Translations under genes and position numbers: made by a program
Shown here: positions 1 through 6,675 of the stretch, one piece after another
Layout of the letters: each line of letters starts with the position of its first letter
How positions within the stretch are numbered: position 1 is the first letter of the stretch
From: Alphaproteobacteria bacterium
GTDB taxonomy: Bacteria; Pseudomonadota; Alphaproteobacteria; Sphingomonadales; Emcibacteraceae
Assembly: GCA_013152615.1 (NCBI GenBank)
Contig: JAADGA010000054.1
Coordinates: 1 to 8,182 of the forward strand
Length of the DNA: 8,182 bases
Direction of reading: 5' to 3'
Notes under the pieces: generated by a model
The model's input: only the letters and a program-made list of their open reading frames with translations
What the model was told of the DNA's origin: nothing
Database searches by the model: none

Positions 1-69
1 GCTTATCAGCCGTCGCAGGAGATCCTCAGCGGCAAATGGCTGCCGCCGAAAATAAGGCTGGTTAAATAA
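1..69 (+). CDS. possible 3' end of an unidentified gene (partial)
   Basis: Frame 1 is open from the window edge and ends with TAA at 67-69, giving 22 residues that finish in LSGKWLPPKIRLVK. The composition is protein-like, with prolines and a basic tail and with codons such as CCG and CTG that match the neighbours. An open stretch this short is easily random, and a second plus-strand frame is also open to a stop at 63-65. I do not recognise the protein. If real, the gene converges on ptsH. Confidence 0.35.
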   Translation, partial: AYQPSQEILSGKWLPPKIRLVK

Positions 70-173
70 CCTGAATTCGGGGTAGAGATTTTTCAGGCAC
101 CGCCCTTGCTGATTCAAGGGTGAGTTATGATCAAATCCGGTCTGTGGTTTTTAAGTAGCCGGCTCATGCTTCC
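70..173. other. short convergent intergenic region with a small hairpin
   Basis: This non-coding stretch follows the ptsH stop on the minus strand. It contains a perfect 6-bp inverted repeat, CCCTTG (103-108) and CAAGGG (115-120), with a 6-base loop, and an 8-bp palindrome AGCCGGCT at 157-164. Neither is followed by a clear T run on either strand, so neither is a convincing intrinsic terminator. The hairpin may still mark the end of the regulatory operon. Confidence 0.35.
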
Positions 174-476
174 CTAATCTTCGCCGAACTTGTTATTTAT
201 CAATTCTTCCAATGCGTCGATGGCATGGAGGGCGAGGGTGCCGCTTCCCTTGAGGGTTATAACATCGCCGCGGGCGGCGGCGAGCATCATCAGGCCCATG
301 ATTGAGGTGCCGACGACTTCCGACCCGTCTTTGGATACCAGAATTTCAGCGTCAAATTTTTCGGCGACCGCCACAAATTTTGCCGAAGCGCGCGCATGAA
401 GACCGCGTTTATTCTTAATCGTGATCTTTCTGTTTTCTGATGGCTGAGCATCGGGGATACACTCATTCTCACTCAC
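174..476 (-). CDS. ptsH: HPr phosphocarrier protein (regulatory/nitrogen-type PTS)
   Basis: HPr accepts a phosphoryl group from enzyme I and passes it to EIIA proteins in the cytoplasm. The product is 100 aa. The active histidine is H27 in the motif GLHARASAKF. The regulatory serine targeted by HprK is S58 in GTSIMGLMML. The rest matches the HPr fold to the end (LEELINNKF). The family is usually 85-90 aa, and the extra ~12 residues are a polar N-terminal extension (MSENECIPDAQP). The start is GTG at 474-476, immediately after the TAA (477-479) of the EIIA gene, with GGGTGA a few bases upstream, which suggests translational coupling. Both phosphorylation sites are intact and hprK is in the same block, so seryl and histidyl phosphorylation should compete. 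Enzyme I (ptsP) is not in the window. Confidence 0.95.
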   Translation of the reverse strand: MSENECIPDAQPSENRKITIKNKRGLHARASAKFVAVAEKFDAEILVSKDGSEVVGTSIMGLMMLAAARGDVITLKGSGTLALHAIDALEELINNKFGED

Positions 477-881
477 TTAACTGTCACCCGATAATACATG
501 GGAGGCAATATTGATATATTTTCGACCGGAATCCTGCGCTGCTCTGGCGGCCTCTTCCATCGAACATGACATGCGGACGCTGGCGAGCTTGATCAGCATT
601 GGCAGATTTATCCCGGCGATGACCTCGACATTGGCATTCTCCATGATCGAGATCGCAAGGTTGGACGGTGTGCCGCCAAACATATCGGTCAACAGGATCA
701 CCCCTTCGCCCTGATCGACCTCTCTTACCGCCGTCAGAATATCCTGACGTCTGAGTTCCATATCATCGTCCGGGCCGATACATATGGTGCGCAAGGCCTT
801 TTGCGGGCCAACCACATGTTCCGTTGCCGAAACGAATTCCTCTGCCAGACGACCATGCGTCACTATTACCATACCAATCAT
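477..881 (-). CDS. manX: PTS EIIA component, mannose family
   Basis: This is a 134-aa single-domain EIIA of the mannose/fructose family. The phospho-accepting histidine is H9 in VIVTHGRLA. The second signature, LLTDMFGGTPSNLA at about 63-76, supplies the conserved aspartate D66. Full-length stand-alone EIIA(Man) proteins are about 130 aa, so it is complete. No EIIB, EIIC or EIID genes are present. In Alphaproteobacteria such orphan EIIA proteins belong to the regulatory PTS, not to sugar uptake. The start is ATG at 879-881 with a modest GGACAG element upstream; a 69-bp repeat-rich gap separates it from rapZ. The gene abuts ptsH. The symbol manX is the usual one, but the substrate is not implied. 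Confidence 0.94.
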   Translation of the reverse strand: MIGMVIVTHGRLAEEFVSATEHVVGPQKALRTICIGPDDDMELRRQDILTAVREVDQGEGVILLTDMFGGTPSNLAISIMENANVEVIAGINLPMLIKLASVRMSCSMEEAARAAQDSGRKYINIASHVLSGDS

Positions 882-895
882 AAATTTCTGTCCGT

Positions 896-935
896 TTTAT
901 TCAGCCTCTTTAATTCAGCCTCTTTATTCAGCCTT
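896..935. repeat. three tandem 13-14 bp repeats between rapZ and the EIIA gene
   Basis: The plus-strand units are TTTATTCAGCCTC (896-908), TTTAATTCAGCCTC (909-922) and TTTATTCAGCCTT (923-935). They are directly adjacent and differ by one inserted A and one terminal base. On the minus strand, which is the coding sense here, each unit reads roughly (G/A)AGGCTGAATAAA. It therefore holds a purine-rich GAGG or AAGG element and stop codons. The array sits just upstream of the EIIA start codon at 881. Confidence 0.9.
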
Positions 936-936
936 T

Positions 937-945
937 GGGGGGGGG
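937..945. repeat. 9-base homopolymer (G on plus, C on minus strand)
   Basis: Nine consecutive G residues on the plus strand lie five bases outside the rapZ stop codon (951-953) and next to the tandem repeats. The tract is not coding. Such tracts are prone to replication slippage and to sequencing error, so its length should be treated with caution. Confidence 0.85.
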
Positions 946-950
946 TAATG

Positions 951-1853
951 TTACAATTCCCGGTGATAGAGATCTGCTGCGAAGCCTCTTTCATTTAACA
1001 ATTTTGCCATTCTTTCCGCCATAAATACCGACCGGTGTTTGCCGCCGGTACAGCCAAAGGCAATCTTCAAGTAAGACTTTCCCTCCCTTTTATACTCCGG
1101 CAGCGAGAAAAAGATCAAATCACTTATTTTCGCAAAGAATTCCGGAAATTTTTCGTCCTGTTCGATATAATCCTGTATTGCCGGATCAATGCCGTTCAGG
1201 GATTTCAGGGTCTCTACATAATGAGGGTTGCGCAGAAACCGCACATCAAACACCAGATCCGCATCCCGGGGCAGGCCGCGCGGATAGGCAAACGAGCTGA
1301 CTATTATGCTCAGACCGCTACCATGCTCCCGTTCAAACTGCTGGCGTAATGTCTGACGTAATTCCTGAACGCTGCTGTTTGAGGTATCAAAAATGAAATC
1401 TGCCTCCGCCCGGATAACATCCATCATCCGCCGTTCCTGAATAATTCCGTCGGTAACCTGCCGCCCCCGGGTCAGCGGATGGCGGCGGCGGGTTTCGGTG
1501 AAACGCCGGGCCAGCACTTCGTTCCGGCTGTCAAAATACAGTATTTTCAGAATTATATCTTTTCGCGCCCTGAGGTTGACCAGCTCTTTCAGGATTTTTT
1601 CCGGTTGAAAATTCCACGTCCGGGCATCAATGCCGATGGCCAGAGCCGGTCGCGCATTTGCCCCCCGGGGACTTTCCGAGCCGGAAAGCACCATGTCCAC
1701 AACCGTGGCTAACAGCGATCCGGGCAGGTTATCTATGGTCTCATAATCCAGATCTTCAAACAGCTTCAGCGCCGTAGATTTGCCAGCCCCGGACAGTCCG
1801 GTAATCAGATATAGCCTCAACGCTTTATCCTCGTTTTTTTTTACACTACTCAT
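951..1853 (-). CDS. rapZ: RapZ family nucleotide-binding protein (RNase adapter type)
   Basis: This is a 300-aa protein of the YvcJ/RapZ family. In enterobacteria RapZ binds small RNAs and guides RNase E; in Bacillus YvcJ is a nucleotide-binding protein; the alphaproteobacterial role is less clear. The Walker A motif is GLSGAGKS at residues 19-26, a GIDAR motif lies at 74-78, SFAYPRGLP at 187-195 and the C-terminal signature CTGGKHRS at 268-275. The length is slightly above the usual ~285. The ATG at 1851-1853 has AAGGAAA a few bases upstream. The extra N-terminus (SSVKKNEDKA) is read through nine A residues (1834-1842). An alternative TTG start at codon 12 (1818-1820) has GAGGA 7 bases upstream and would give a more typical N-terminus, MRLYLITG. 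The gene lies between hprK and the EIIA gene, as is common in this class. Confidence 0.95.
   Translation of the reverse strand: MSSVKKNEDKALRLYLITGLSGAGKSTALKLFEDLDYETIDNLPGSLLATVVDMVLSGSESPRGANARPALAIGIDARTWNFQPEKILKELVNLRARKDIILKILYFDSRNEVLARRFTETRRRHPLTRGRQVTDGIIQERRMMDVIRAEADFIFDTSNSSVQELRQTLRQQFEREHGSGLSIIVSSFAYPRGLPRDADLVFDVRFLRNPHYVETLKSLNGIDPAIQDYIEQDEKFPEFFAKISDLIFFSLPEYKREGKSYLKIAFGCTGGKHRSVFMAERMAKLLNERGFAADLYHREL
1834..1842 (-). repeat. A9 slippery run in the 5' end of rapZ
   Basis: Nine T on the plus strand are nine A in the rapZ coding sense, spanning codons 4-7 (V-K-K-N). A run of this length favours transcriptional or replicative slippage. Gain or loss of one base would shift the frame of the long form of RapZ but not of a form started at the internal TTG downstream. 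Confidence 0.8.
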
Positions 1854-1880
1854 ACGGGTTTCCTTGGCAACCAGCGGGGA

Positions 1881-1909
1881 AGTAGAAGCTATGAAACAAC
1901 AGGAGTCAA
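1881..1909 (-). promoter_or_regulatory. candidate sigma70-type promoter for rapZ
   Basis: On the minus strand TTGACT (1904-1909, 5 of 6 matches to the -35 consensus) is separated by exactly 17 bases from TCTACT (1881-1886, 4 of 6 matches to the -10 consensus). The predicted transcript would start about 20 bases before the rapZ ATG. It lies in the 84-bp gap after hprK, the widest gap in the block. This would let rapZ, EIIA and ptsH be expressed independently of chvI-chvG-hprK. It is inferred from sequence only. Confidence 0.45.
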
Positions 1910-1937
1910 CCTCTGTGCGACAAAATTTTCAGGCTCT

Positions 1938-2363
1938 CTACAATAATATCTTTAAGGCTGCCCGCAGTTTTTCCGGGGCTGACACCTCAAAAGCATAAAA
2001 ATCAAGGGCGGCAATATCCAGACCTTCAAGCATAATCGTCTGTGGGGCTACCATCCGGTCAAGCTGCCGGATCGCGGTTTTCCTAATCAGATTAACCACC
2101 AGATCAAGTTCTGCTTCAGGGCGGAAATCAACCGCCATAATGCCGATATTACGCACCTCTATCCGCCCGGCAATGGTCTCGGGAGCGATCATAACCAACC
2201 GACCCCCGGCGGTCCGGGAAAGCGTAATATAATCATCACCGATCAATTCAGCCCCCACCGCCATCAGCCGTAGCGCCAGATCGGATTTCCCCGATCCCGA
2301 CGGCCCTTTAAGCAGGATGCCCCTGCCATCAAGGACAATCCCGGTCGCATGAATTAATGTCAT
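1938..2363 (-). CDS. hprK: HPr kinase/phosphorylase, short alphaproteobacterial form
   Basis: HprK phosphorylates HPr on its regulatory serine using ATP or pyrophosphate and can reverse the reaction. The product is 141 aa, about half the Firmicutes length. It holds only the C-terminal catalytic domain, which is usual for Alphaproteobacteria. The motif IHATGI carries H5, equivalent to the conserved catalytic-site histidine. Walker A GPSGSGKSD is at 20-28, the acidic pair D43-D44 is in IGDDYITL, and the HprK signature is AGRIEVRNIGI at 65-75. The ATG at 2361-2363 overlaps the chvG stop as ATGA and has GGAGG about 8 bases upstream inside chvG, so translation should be coupled. Its substrate HPr is encoded three genes further on, with S58 intact. 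Confidence 0.95.
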   Translation of the reverse strand: MTLIHATGIVLDGRGILLKGPSGSGKSDLALRLMAVGAELIGDDYITLSRTAGGRLVMIAPETIAGRIEVRNIGIMAVDFRPEAELDLVVNLIRKTAIRQLDRMVAPQTIMLEGLDIAALDFYAFEVSAPEKLRAALKILL

Positions 2364-4081
2364 GAGGCCGCCTCCGGCCTGTCCGGCAGACGCGGCAACT
2401 GGACAATGAATCTGGCACCGCCCTGTTTGCGGTTTTCTGCAATGATGATACCGCCGTGAGCCTCGGTTATCTGTTTGCAGATGCTCAGGCCCAGTCCGGA
2501 ATGTTTGCCGAACGCTTCTGCCTGCGGGCGTTCAGAATAAAATCTGTCGAAAATATCCTCCAGCCTGTCTTCGGGAATCCCGGGGCCGTCATCCTCAATC
2601 GTCACCTGTATCATATCTCTGGTCTGGCCCAGCATGATCCGGATATCGCCGTCGCGGTGTGAAAAGGAAATCGCATTGTCGATCAGATTACGAAACAGCT
2701 GACCGAGTTGCCCCTCCAGTCCGCGGACACGGAACACGGTGTCCAGTTTTTTCCCGGGTGCGGTGCATAGCAGATGCAGGGTCGGAATTTCGGCACTCTG
2801 CGACGAATCGTAAAGATCAACCAGGGTTTCGAGCAGCGGTTTCAGGTTAACCTCGCGCATCGGATTGCGGGATATTTCCGCATCCAGCCTTGAGGCGTTG
2901 GAAATATCGCTGATCAGCCGGTCCAACCGTCCGACATCCTCGGCAATGATATCAAGCAGTTTGGTTTTGGCGTCCTCGGTCCGGGCAAGAGACAGGGTTT
3001 CAACCGCGCTTCTGAGTGAGGTCAGCGGGTTTTTCAGCTCATGGGACACATCTGCGGCAAAGGCCGCCACCGCGTCAATCTGGCGTGCGAGGGTGAGCGT
3101 CATGTCCTTCAGTGACCGCGACAGATCCCCGACTTCATCATTACGCGCGGAATAATCGGGAATATCCGCCCCGGTATGGGTGCCGGCACTGATGCGGTCC
3201 GCCGCCGAGGCCAAGCGTAATATTGGCCGGACGATGGTTCGGGCCAGAAAAAATGACAGCAATAATGTCACCAGCAGCACAATGCCGAAAAATCTGAGGA
3301 AGGTCAGCCGGGTCTGCTGAACGGCAAGCTTTATATCGCGGGTATTGGCCGACAGCAGCAGGGCGCCGAGAACCCGGTGAAAGCGCTGTACCGGGGTTGC
3401 GACCGTTATGATATCCGCGCCGTCGGATAATCGTCTGATCCGGTAGCCGGTGTTGCCGTCCAGTGCCGCCATCACCTCTGGATAATGTGCGGCTGTCTGC
3501 GGTCTGATCTCGTGATATAACGCCAGTTTCTTCTGTTGACGCAGATTGTCCAGCATATCCAGAATACTATAGACCATCCCATCCCAAAACCGGTGCCAGC
3601 CGGTGCGGGCAGATAATTTATCGATAATGACGGACTGGTCGACGGCGATATTGCGGCTGTCAATCCATAATTTACCATCAAGGCGGAACAGGCGGGTGCG
3701 GTTTTTTGTCACCCCGACCACCCGGGCAATAATTTGTTCTGCCGGTTTTCGCCTTAGCTCGGTCCGGTCCGTGGTTACCGTCGCCGCCTCGCCAAGGGCA
3801 CCGGCCATCACCCGGGCATCCTTGACCAGGGCCTCAATTCGTGCCCGGATCATGGTTTCCTGATATTGGTCAATATAAAGGATGCCGCCAGCCAGAAAGC
3901 CCAGAGCCAGAAGATTCACCGCCAGAATCCGGAAGGTTAACGGCGATATCCGCCGTTGCGGGCGCAGCAGCCGCGCTGTCCGGTCGGCTGTGCGGTCACC
4001 TGTCCGGTTATCGTTCCCCGTTGCCGCCCGGTCAACTGCCACTATATCTGTATCCGACCCCGTATAATGTTTCGATATCAT
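2360..4081 (-). CDS. chvG: sensor histidine kinase, ChvG/BvrS/ExoS type
   Basis: This is the membrane sensor kinase that phosphorylates ChvI. Positions are numbered from a TTG at 4084; the adjacent ATG at 4079-4081 is codon 2. Transmembrane segment 1 is at about 52-71. A ~190-residue periplasmic sensor region follows, then transmembrane segment 2 at about 262-281, HAMP at ~282-335 and HisKA with phospho-accepting H348 in [14 protein letters not shown]. The ATPase domain shows the N box NLIDN at 466-470, G1 DDGPGIP at 498-504 and G2 GKHSGLGLS at 526-534. It overlaps the end of chvI by about 50 bp. Neither TTG nor ATG has a clear ribosome binding site. A GTG at 4040-4042 (codon 15) would shorten the overlap to 11 bp and is a reasonable alternative. 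All catalytic motifs are present. Confidence 0.94.
   Translation of the reverse strand: MISKHYTGSDTDIVAVDRAATGNDNRTGDRTADRTARLLRPQRRISPLTFRILAVNLLALGFLAGGILYIDQYQETMIRARIEALVKDARVMAGALGEAATVTTDRTELRRKPAEQIIARVVGVTKNRTRLFRLDGKLWIDSRNIAVDQSVIIDKLSARTGWHRFWDGMVYSILDMLDNLRQQKKLALYHEIRPQTAAHYPEVMAALDGNTGYRIRRLSDGADIITVATPVQRFHRVLGALLLSANTRDIKLAVQQTRLTFLRFFGIVLLVTLLLSFFLARTIVRPILRLASAADRISAGTHTGADIPDYSARNDEVGDLSRSLKDMTLTLARQIDAVAAFAADVSHELKNPLTSLRSAVETLSLARTEDAKTKLLDIIAEDVGRLDRLISDISNASRLDAEISRNPMREVNLKPLLETLVDLYDSSQSAEIPTLHLLCTAPGKKLDTVFRVRGLEGQLGQLFRNLIDNAISFSHRDGDIRIMLGQTRDMIQVTIEDDGPGIPEDRLEDIFDRFYSERPQAEAFGKHSGLGLSICKQITEAHGGIIIAENRKQGGARFIVQLPRLPDRPEAAS
3975..4010. repeat. three in-frame 12-bp tandem repeats in the chvG N-terminus
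   Basis: The plus-strand units are GCTGTCCGGTCG (3975-3986), GCTGTGCGGTCA (3987-3998) and CCTGTCCGGTTA (3999-4010). On the coding strand they encode a four-residue repeat, [12 protein letters not shown], at residues 26-37 in the cytoplasmic segment before transmembrane helix 1. Because the unit is 12 bp, copy-number change would keep the frame. Confidence 0.75.
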
Positions 4082-4748
4082 CAAAATCTGAATCTACATT
4101 ACGGAATTTCTTGCGCAGACGTTTAATATGGCTGTCGATGGTGCGGTCATCGACATAAACATCATCATTATAGGCAATATCCATCAGTTGATCCCGGCTC
4201 TTCACATGGCCGGGACGGTGGGCCAATGCCTCCAGAATCAGAAATTCGGTTACCGTCAGCCGGACATCCTTGCCCGCCCATTCACAGATATGGCGCAACG
4301 GATCAAGCTTCAGCCGCCCGCGCAGCAGGATGCCATCTTGATCCATCGTATCATCGCCGGTCTTCAAAGCCCCTTTGCGCACCGCATCGACCCGGCGCAA
4401 AATGGTTTTGATTCTTTCGATCAGCAACCGCTGGGAAAAGGGTTTGGTGATATAATCATCCGCGCCCATTTTCAGGCCCAGCATCTGATCGATCTCGTCA
4501 TCTTTCGAGGTCAGGAAGATAACCGGAAAGTCATGTTTTTCCCGCAGTCTGCGCAACAGCTCCATGCCATCCATTCGCGGCATCTTGATGTCGAGTACCG
4601 CGAGGTCCGGCTCTTCGGTATTAAAGCTCTGAAGCGCCGCTGCGCCATCACTACAGGTCGTAACCTCGAAACCTTCCGATTCCAGTGCCATACTGACAGA
4701 AGTCAGAATATTCCGGTCATCATCAACCAGGGTTATTTTCACAGCCAT
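4032..4748 (-). CDS. chvI: response regulator, OmpR/PhoB family, ChvI type
   Basis: This is a 238-aa DNA-binding response regulator. The receiver domain has the acidic pocket D9-D10-D11, the phospho-accepting D53 in [14 protein letters not shown]80 and K102 (TKPFS). The C-terminal winged helix runs from about 138 to 236, with [12 protein letters not shown] at ~164-175 and the recognition-helix region [16 protein letters not shown] at ~200-215. The N-terminus [19 protein letters not shown] is characteristic of ChvI/BvrR. The ATG at 4746-4748 has AAGGAAG at 4757-4763, 8 bases away. Its end overlaps chvG. A short upstream ORF with a stronger ribosome binding site overlaps its start, so translational control is possible. 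ChvI orthologues control envelope, exopolysaccharide and acid-response genes. Confidence 0.96.
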   Translation of the reverse strand: MAVKITLVDDDRNILTSVSMALESEGFEVTTCSDGAAALQSFNTEEPDLAVLDIKMPRMDGMELLRRLREKHDFPVIFLTSKDDEIDQMLGLKMGADDYITKPFSQRLLIERIKTILRRVDAVRKGALKTGDDTMDQDGILLRGRLKLDPLRHICEWAGKDVRLTVTEFLILEALAHRPGHVKSRDQLMDIAYNDDVYVDDRTIDSHIKRLRKKFRNVDSDFDDIETLYGVGYRYSGS

Positions 4749-4807
4749 TTCTTTATCTTCCTTGACATTAAACGGGTTTTTCCGGCGAATCCGCTGAAGA
4801 TTACCAT
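4739..4807 (-). CDS. candidate 22-aa leader ORF overlapping the chvI start
   Basis: On the minus strand an ATG at 4805-4807 is preceded by GGGGAGGAAACC, a near-ideal Shine-Dalgarno (GGAGG, 5-base spacing) and stronger than that of chvI. The ORF runs 22 codons, begins [10 protein letters not shown] and ends with a basic segment RKIKKWL. It stops with TGA at 4739-4741, 10 bases inside chvI in another frame. The chvI ribosome binding site lies within its codons 15-18. The arrangement is that of a translationally coupled leader peptide or upstream ORF. The peptide is not one I recognise; its reality is inferred from the start signal and position. Confidence 0.5.
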   Translation of the reverse strand: MVIFSGFAGKTRLMSRKIKKWL

Positions 4808-5042
4808 GGTTTCCTCCCCAGTGTAAGCGTTTCCCAAGAACGATACCAGCTAATATCTAATAGTATTAGTCATATATTTCAATATGTTACTAAAAAAACC
4901 TGTAATTTTTTACGATTGATACTTGATTTCAATACCTATATAGGCGATTCCCTCAGAACATAAAATGACACCGGCAACAGTTTATCGCATGAGTTTGCAC
5001 CCTGATTCTAAAGAATAACGACGCACAAGGATAGCAGCAAAG
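4749..5042. promoter_or_regulatory. AT-rich divergent control region between chvI and pckA
   Basis: Between the two start codons the sequence turns strongly AT-rich (about 4850-4945), unlike the coding DNA around it. It holds a dyad CTAATA-G-TATTAG (4857-4869) preceded by a direct copy CTAATAT (4850-4856), a 7-A run (4892-4898) and a 6-T run (4906-4911) that could bend DNA or act as UP elements. A further dyad ATTGA-N9-TCAAT lies at 4915-4933 and a small one ATTCT-AA-AGAAT at 5005-5016. Both promoters and their operators should lie here. ChvI autoregulation is known in relatives, so a ChvI site is a reasonable inference. Confidence 0.6.
4916..4944 (+). promoter_or_regulatory. candidate pckA promoter
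   Basis: TTGATA (4916-4921) is spaced 17 bases from TATAGG (4939-4944), and an alternative -10 TATATA sits at 4937-4942 with a 15-base spacer. The dyad ATTGA-N9-TCAAT and a heptad direct repeat TTGATAC-TTGATTT overlap the -35, so a repressor or activator could act there. It would give a leader of about 90 bases before the pckA ATG. It is inferred from sequence only. Confidence 0.35.
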
Positions 5043-6647
5043 ATGAATAATATTGGCAGATATATTAGTTCTCATGGTATCGATCAGCAGAAAATATCCA
5101 GTGATAACGATATATACTGGAATATGACGGCAGAAATTCTCTATGAGCACACCCTCCGCAATAATGCCGGCATGATTAGCAGGGGCGGGGCCCTTGTCGT
5201 CGAAACCGGCGTTCATACCGGCCGTTCCGCCAATGATAAATTCATGGTGAAAGAACCGGACTCCGAAGATAATATCTGGTGGGGCAAGGTCAATGTTCCG
5301 CTCACACCGGAAAATTTTGATAAAATTCATGCCCGGATTCTGGATTATTTCAACCAGCGCGAGCTTTATGTGCAGGATCTTTACGGCGGCACCGATCCCG
5401 CCTGCCGGATTGCGGTCAGAACCATTTCGTCAAGCCCGTGGCACAGCCTTTTTATCCGTAACCTTCTGGTCTGTCCCGATAGTGATGATCTTGCCGGGTT
5501 TGACCCGGAATTCACCATTCTTCATGCCCCGGAAATGACCCTTGATCCGGCGGATGTCGGCACCAACAGTGAAACCGTGATCACCATCAATATGGCAAAG
5601 AAACTGGTGCTGATTGCTGGCACTTCATATGCCGGGGAGATGAAGAAATCGGTTTTCTCCATCCTTAATTATCTGTTGCCGGCGCAGGGGATCATGCCGA
5701 TGCATTGTTCGGCCAATATCGGCAAGGACGGCGATACCGCAATCTTCTTCGGCTTGAGCGGCACCGGCAAAACCACCCTGTCGGCGGACCCGGAACGTAC
5801 CCTGATCGGTGATGACGAGCATGGCTGGTCTGATAGCTCGGTCTTTAATTTCGAGGGCGGTTGCTATGCCAAGGTCATCCGGCTGTCCGCAGAGGCCGAG
5901 CCGGAGATTTACGCGACCACGGCGATGTTTGGCACCATTCTGGAAAATGTTGTCATTGATCCCGACAGCCGCGAGCTTGATCTTGATGACGGCAGCAAGG
6001 CGGAAAATACCCGCGCCGCCTATCCGATCACCTCTATTCCCGGCACCACCGAGGGCGGGGTTGGCGGTCATCCGAAAAATATCATTATGCTGACCGCCGA
6101 TGCCTTTGGCGTGATGCCGCCGATTGCGCGGCTGACACCGGAGCAGGCGATGTATCACTTCCTGTCCGGCTATACCGCCAAAGTAGCCGGTACCGAAAAA
6201 GGCCTCGGCAGTGAACCGCAGGCGGCATTCTCCACCTGTTTCGGGGCGCCGTTCATGCCGCGTCATCCCTCGGTTTACGGCAATTTGCTCAGAGAGAAAA
6301 TCGCCCGGCATGACGTCACCTGCTGGCTGGTGAATACCGGCTGGACCGGTGGTGTTTACGGGGTCGGTCACCGGATGCCGATCAAATATACCCGCGCCTT
6401 GCTGCATGGGGCGCTTGACGGCACCCTGAATGATGTCGGCTTTCGCACCGATCCCAATTTCGGCTTTGAAATTCCGACCAGTTGTCCCGGCGTTGATCCG
6501 GCGATTCTCGACCCGCGCGGCACATGGCAGGACGGGGCCGCCTATGATCCCCAGGCCGCGCATCTGGTCACGTTGTTCCGGCAGAATTTCACCGAATATG
6601 AGGCTCATGTCGAGGACAGCGTCACCGCTGCCGGGCCGATTCTATAG
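5043..6647 (+). CDS. pckA: phosphoenolpyruvate carboxykinase (ATP)
   Basis: PckA catalyses oxaloacetate + ATP to PEP + ADP + CO2 (EC 4.1.1.49), the entry step of gluconeogenesis from organic acids. The product is 534 aa, the normal length of the ATP-dependent family. Visible motifs are HTGRS with substrate-binding R61, the pair K201-K202 in GEMKKSVF, metal-site H221 in MHCSAN, P-loop GLSGTGKT at 237-244 and the kinase-2-like LIGDDEHGW at 254-262 with D257-D258. The C-terminal nucleotide-binding region [11 protein letters not shown] is at 435-445. AAGGA lies about 11 bases before the ATG, a rather long spacing, but the N-terminus aligns in length with family members. The gene diverges from chvI, a conserved alphaproteobacterial arrangement, and PEP is the donor for the PTS proteins encoded across the way. 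Confidence 0.97.
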   Translation: MNNIGRYISSHGIDQQKISSDNDIYWNMTAEILYEHTLRNNAGMISRGGALVVETGVHTGRSANDKFMVKEPDSEDNIWWGKVNVPLTPENFDKIHARILDYFNQRELYVQDLYGGTDPACRIAVRTISSSPWHSLFIRNLLVCPDSDDLAGFDPEFTILHAPEMTLDPADVGTNSETVITINMAKKLVLIAGTSYAGEMKKSVFSILNYLLPAQGIMPMHCSANIGKDGDTAIFFGLSGTGKTTLSADPERTLIGDDEHGWSDSSVFNFEGGCYAKVIRLSAEAEPEIYATTAMFGTILENVVIDPDSRELDLDDGSKAENTRAAYPITSIPGTTEGGVGGHPKNIIMLTADAFGVMPPIARLTPEQAMYHFLSGYTAKVAGTEKGLGSEPQAAFSTCFGAPFMPRHPSVYGNLLREKIARHDVTCWLVNTGWTGGVYGVGHRMPIKYTRALLHGALDGTLNDVGFRTDPNFGFEIPTSCPGVDPAILDPRGTWQDGAAYDPQAAHLVTLFRQNFTEYEAHVEDSVTAAGPIL

Positions 6648-6675
6648 GATTTGGCGATAGCTCAGGACATCATAT

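Noticed and set aside
103..120. Intrinsic terminator at the end of ptsH or of the left-edge gene
   Set aside because: The 6-bp stem is real, but no T run follows it on either strand, so it is listed only as a hairpin.
896..935. CRISPR array
   Set aside because: The units are 13-14 bp and directly adjacent, with no spacers.
4128..4826. 232-codon open frame on the plus strand
   Set aside because: It is antisense to chvI, whose receiver and winged-helix motifs are complete. The product resembles no family.
4965..5018. 17-codon plus-strand ORF upstream of pckA
   Set aside because: It starts with ATG in the pckA leader and is in frame with pckA, but it has no Shine-Dalgarno and ends in TAA before the pckA start. 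This is easily chance.
4953..5330. 125-codon minus-strand frame crossing the pckA start
   Set aside because: It is antisense to the pckA 5' end and has no ribosome binding site or recognisable motif.
5625..6608. 327-codon open frame on the minus strand
   Set aside because: It lies wholly inside pckA, which has full-length family motifs on the plus strand. The antisense translation shows no recognisable domain and is a codon-bias shadow.
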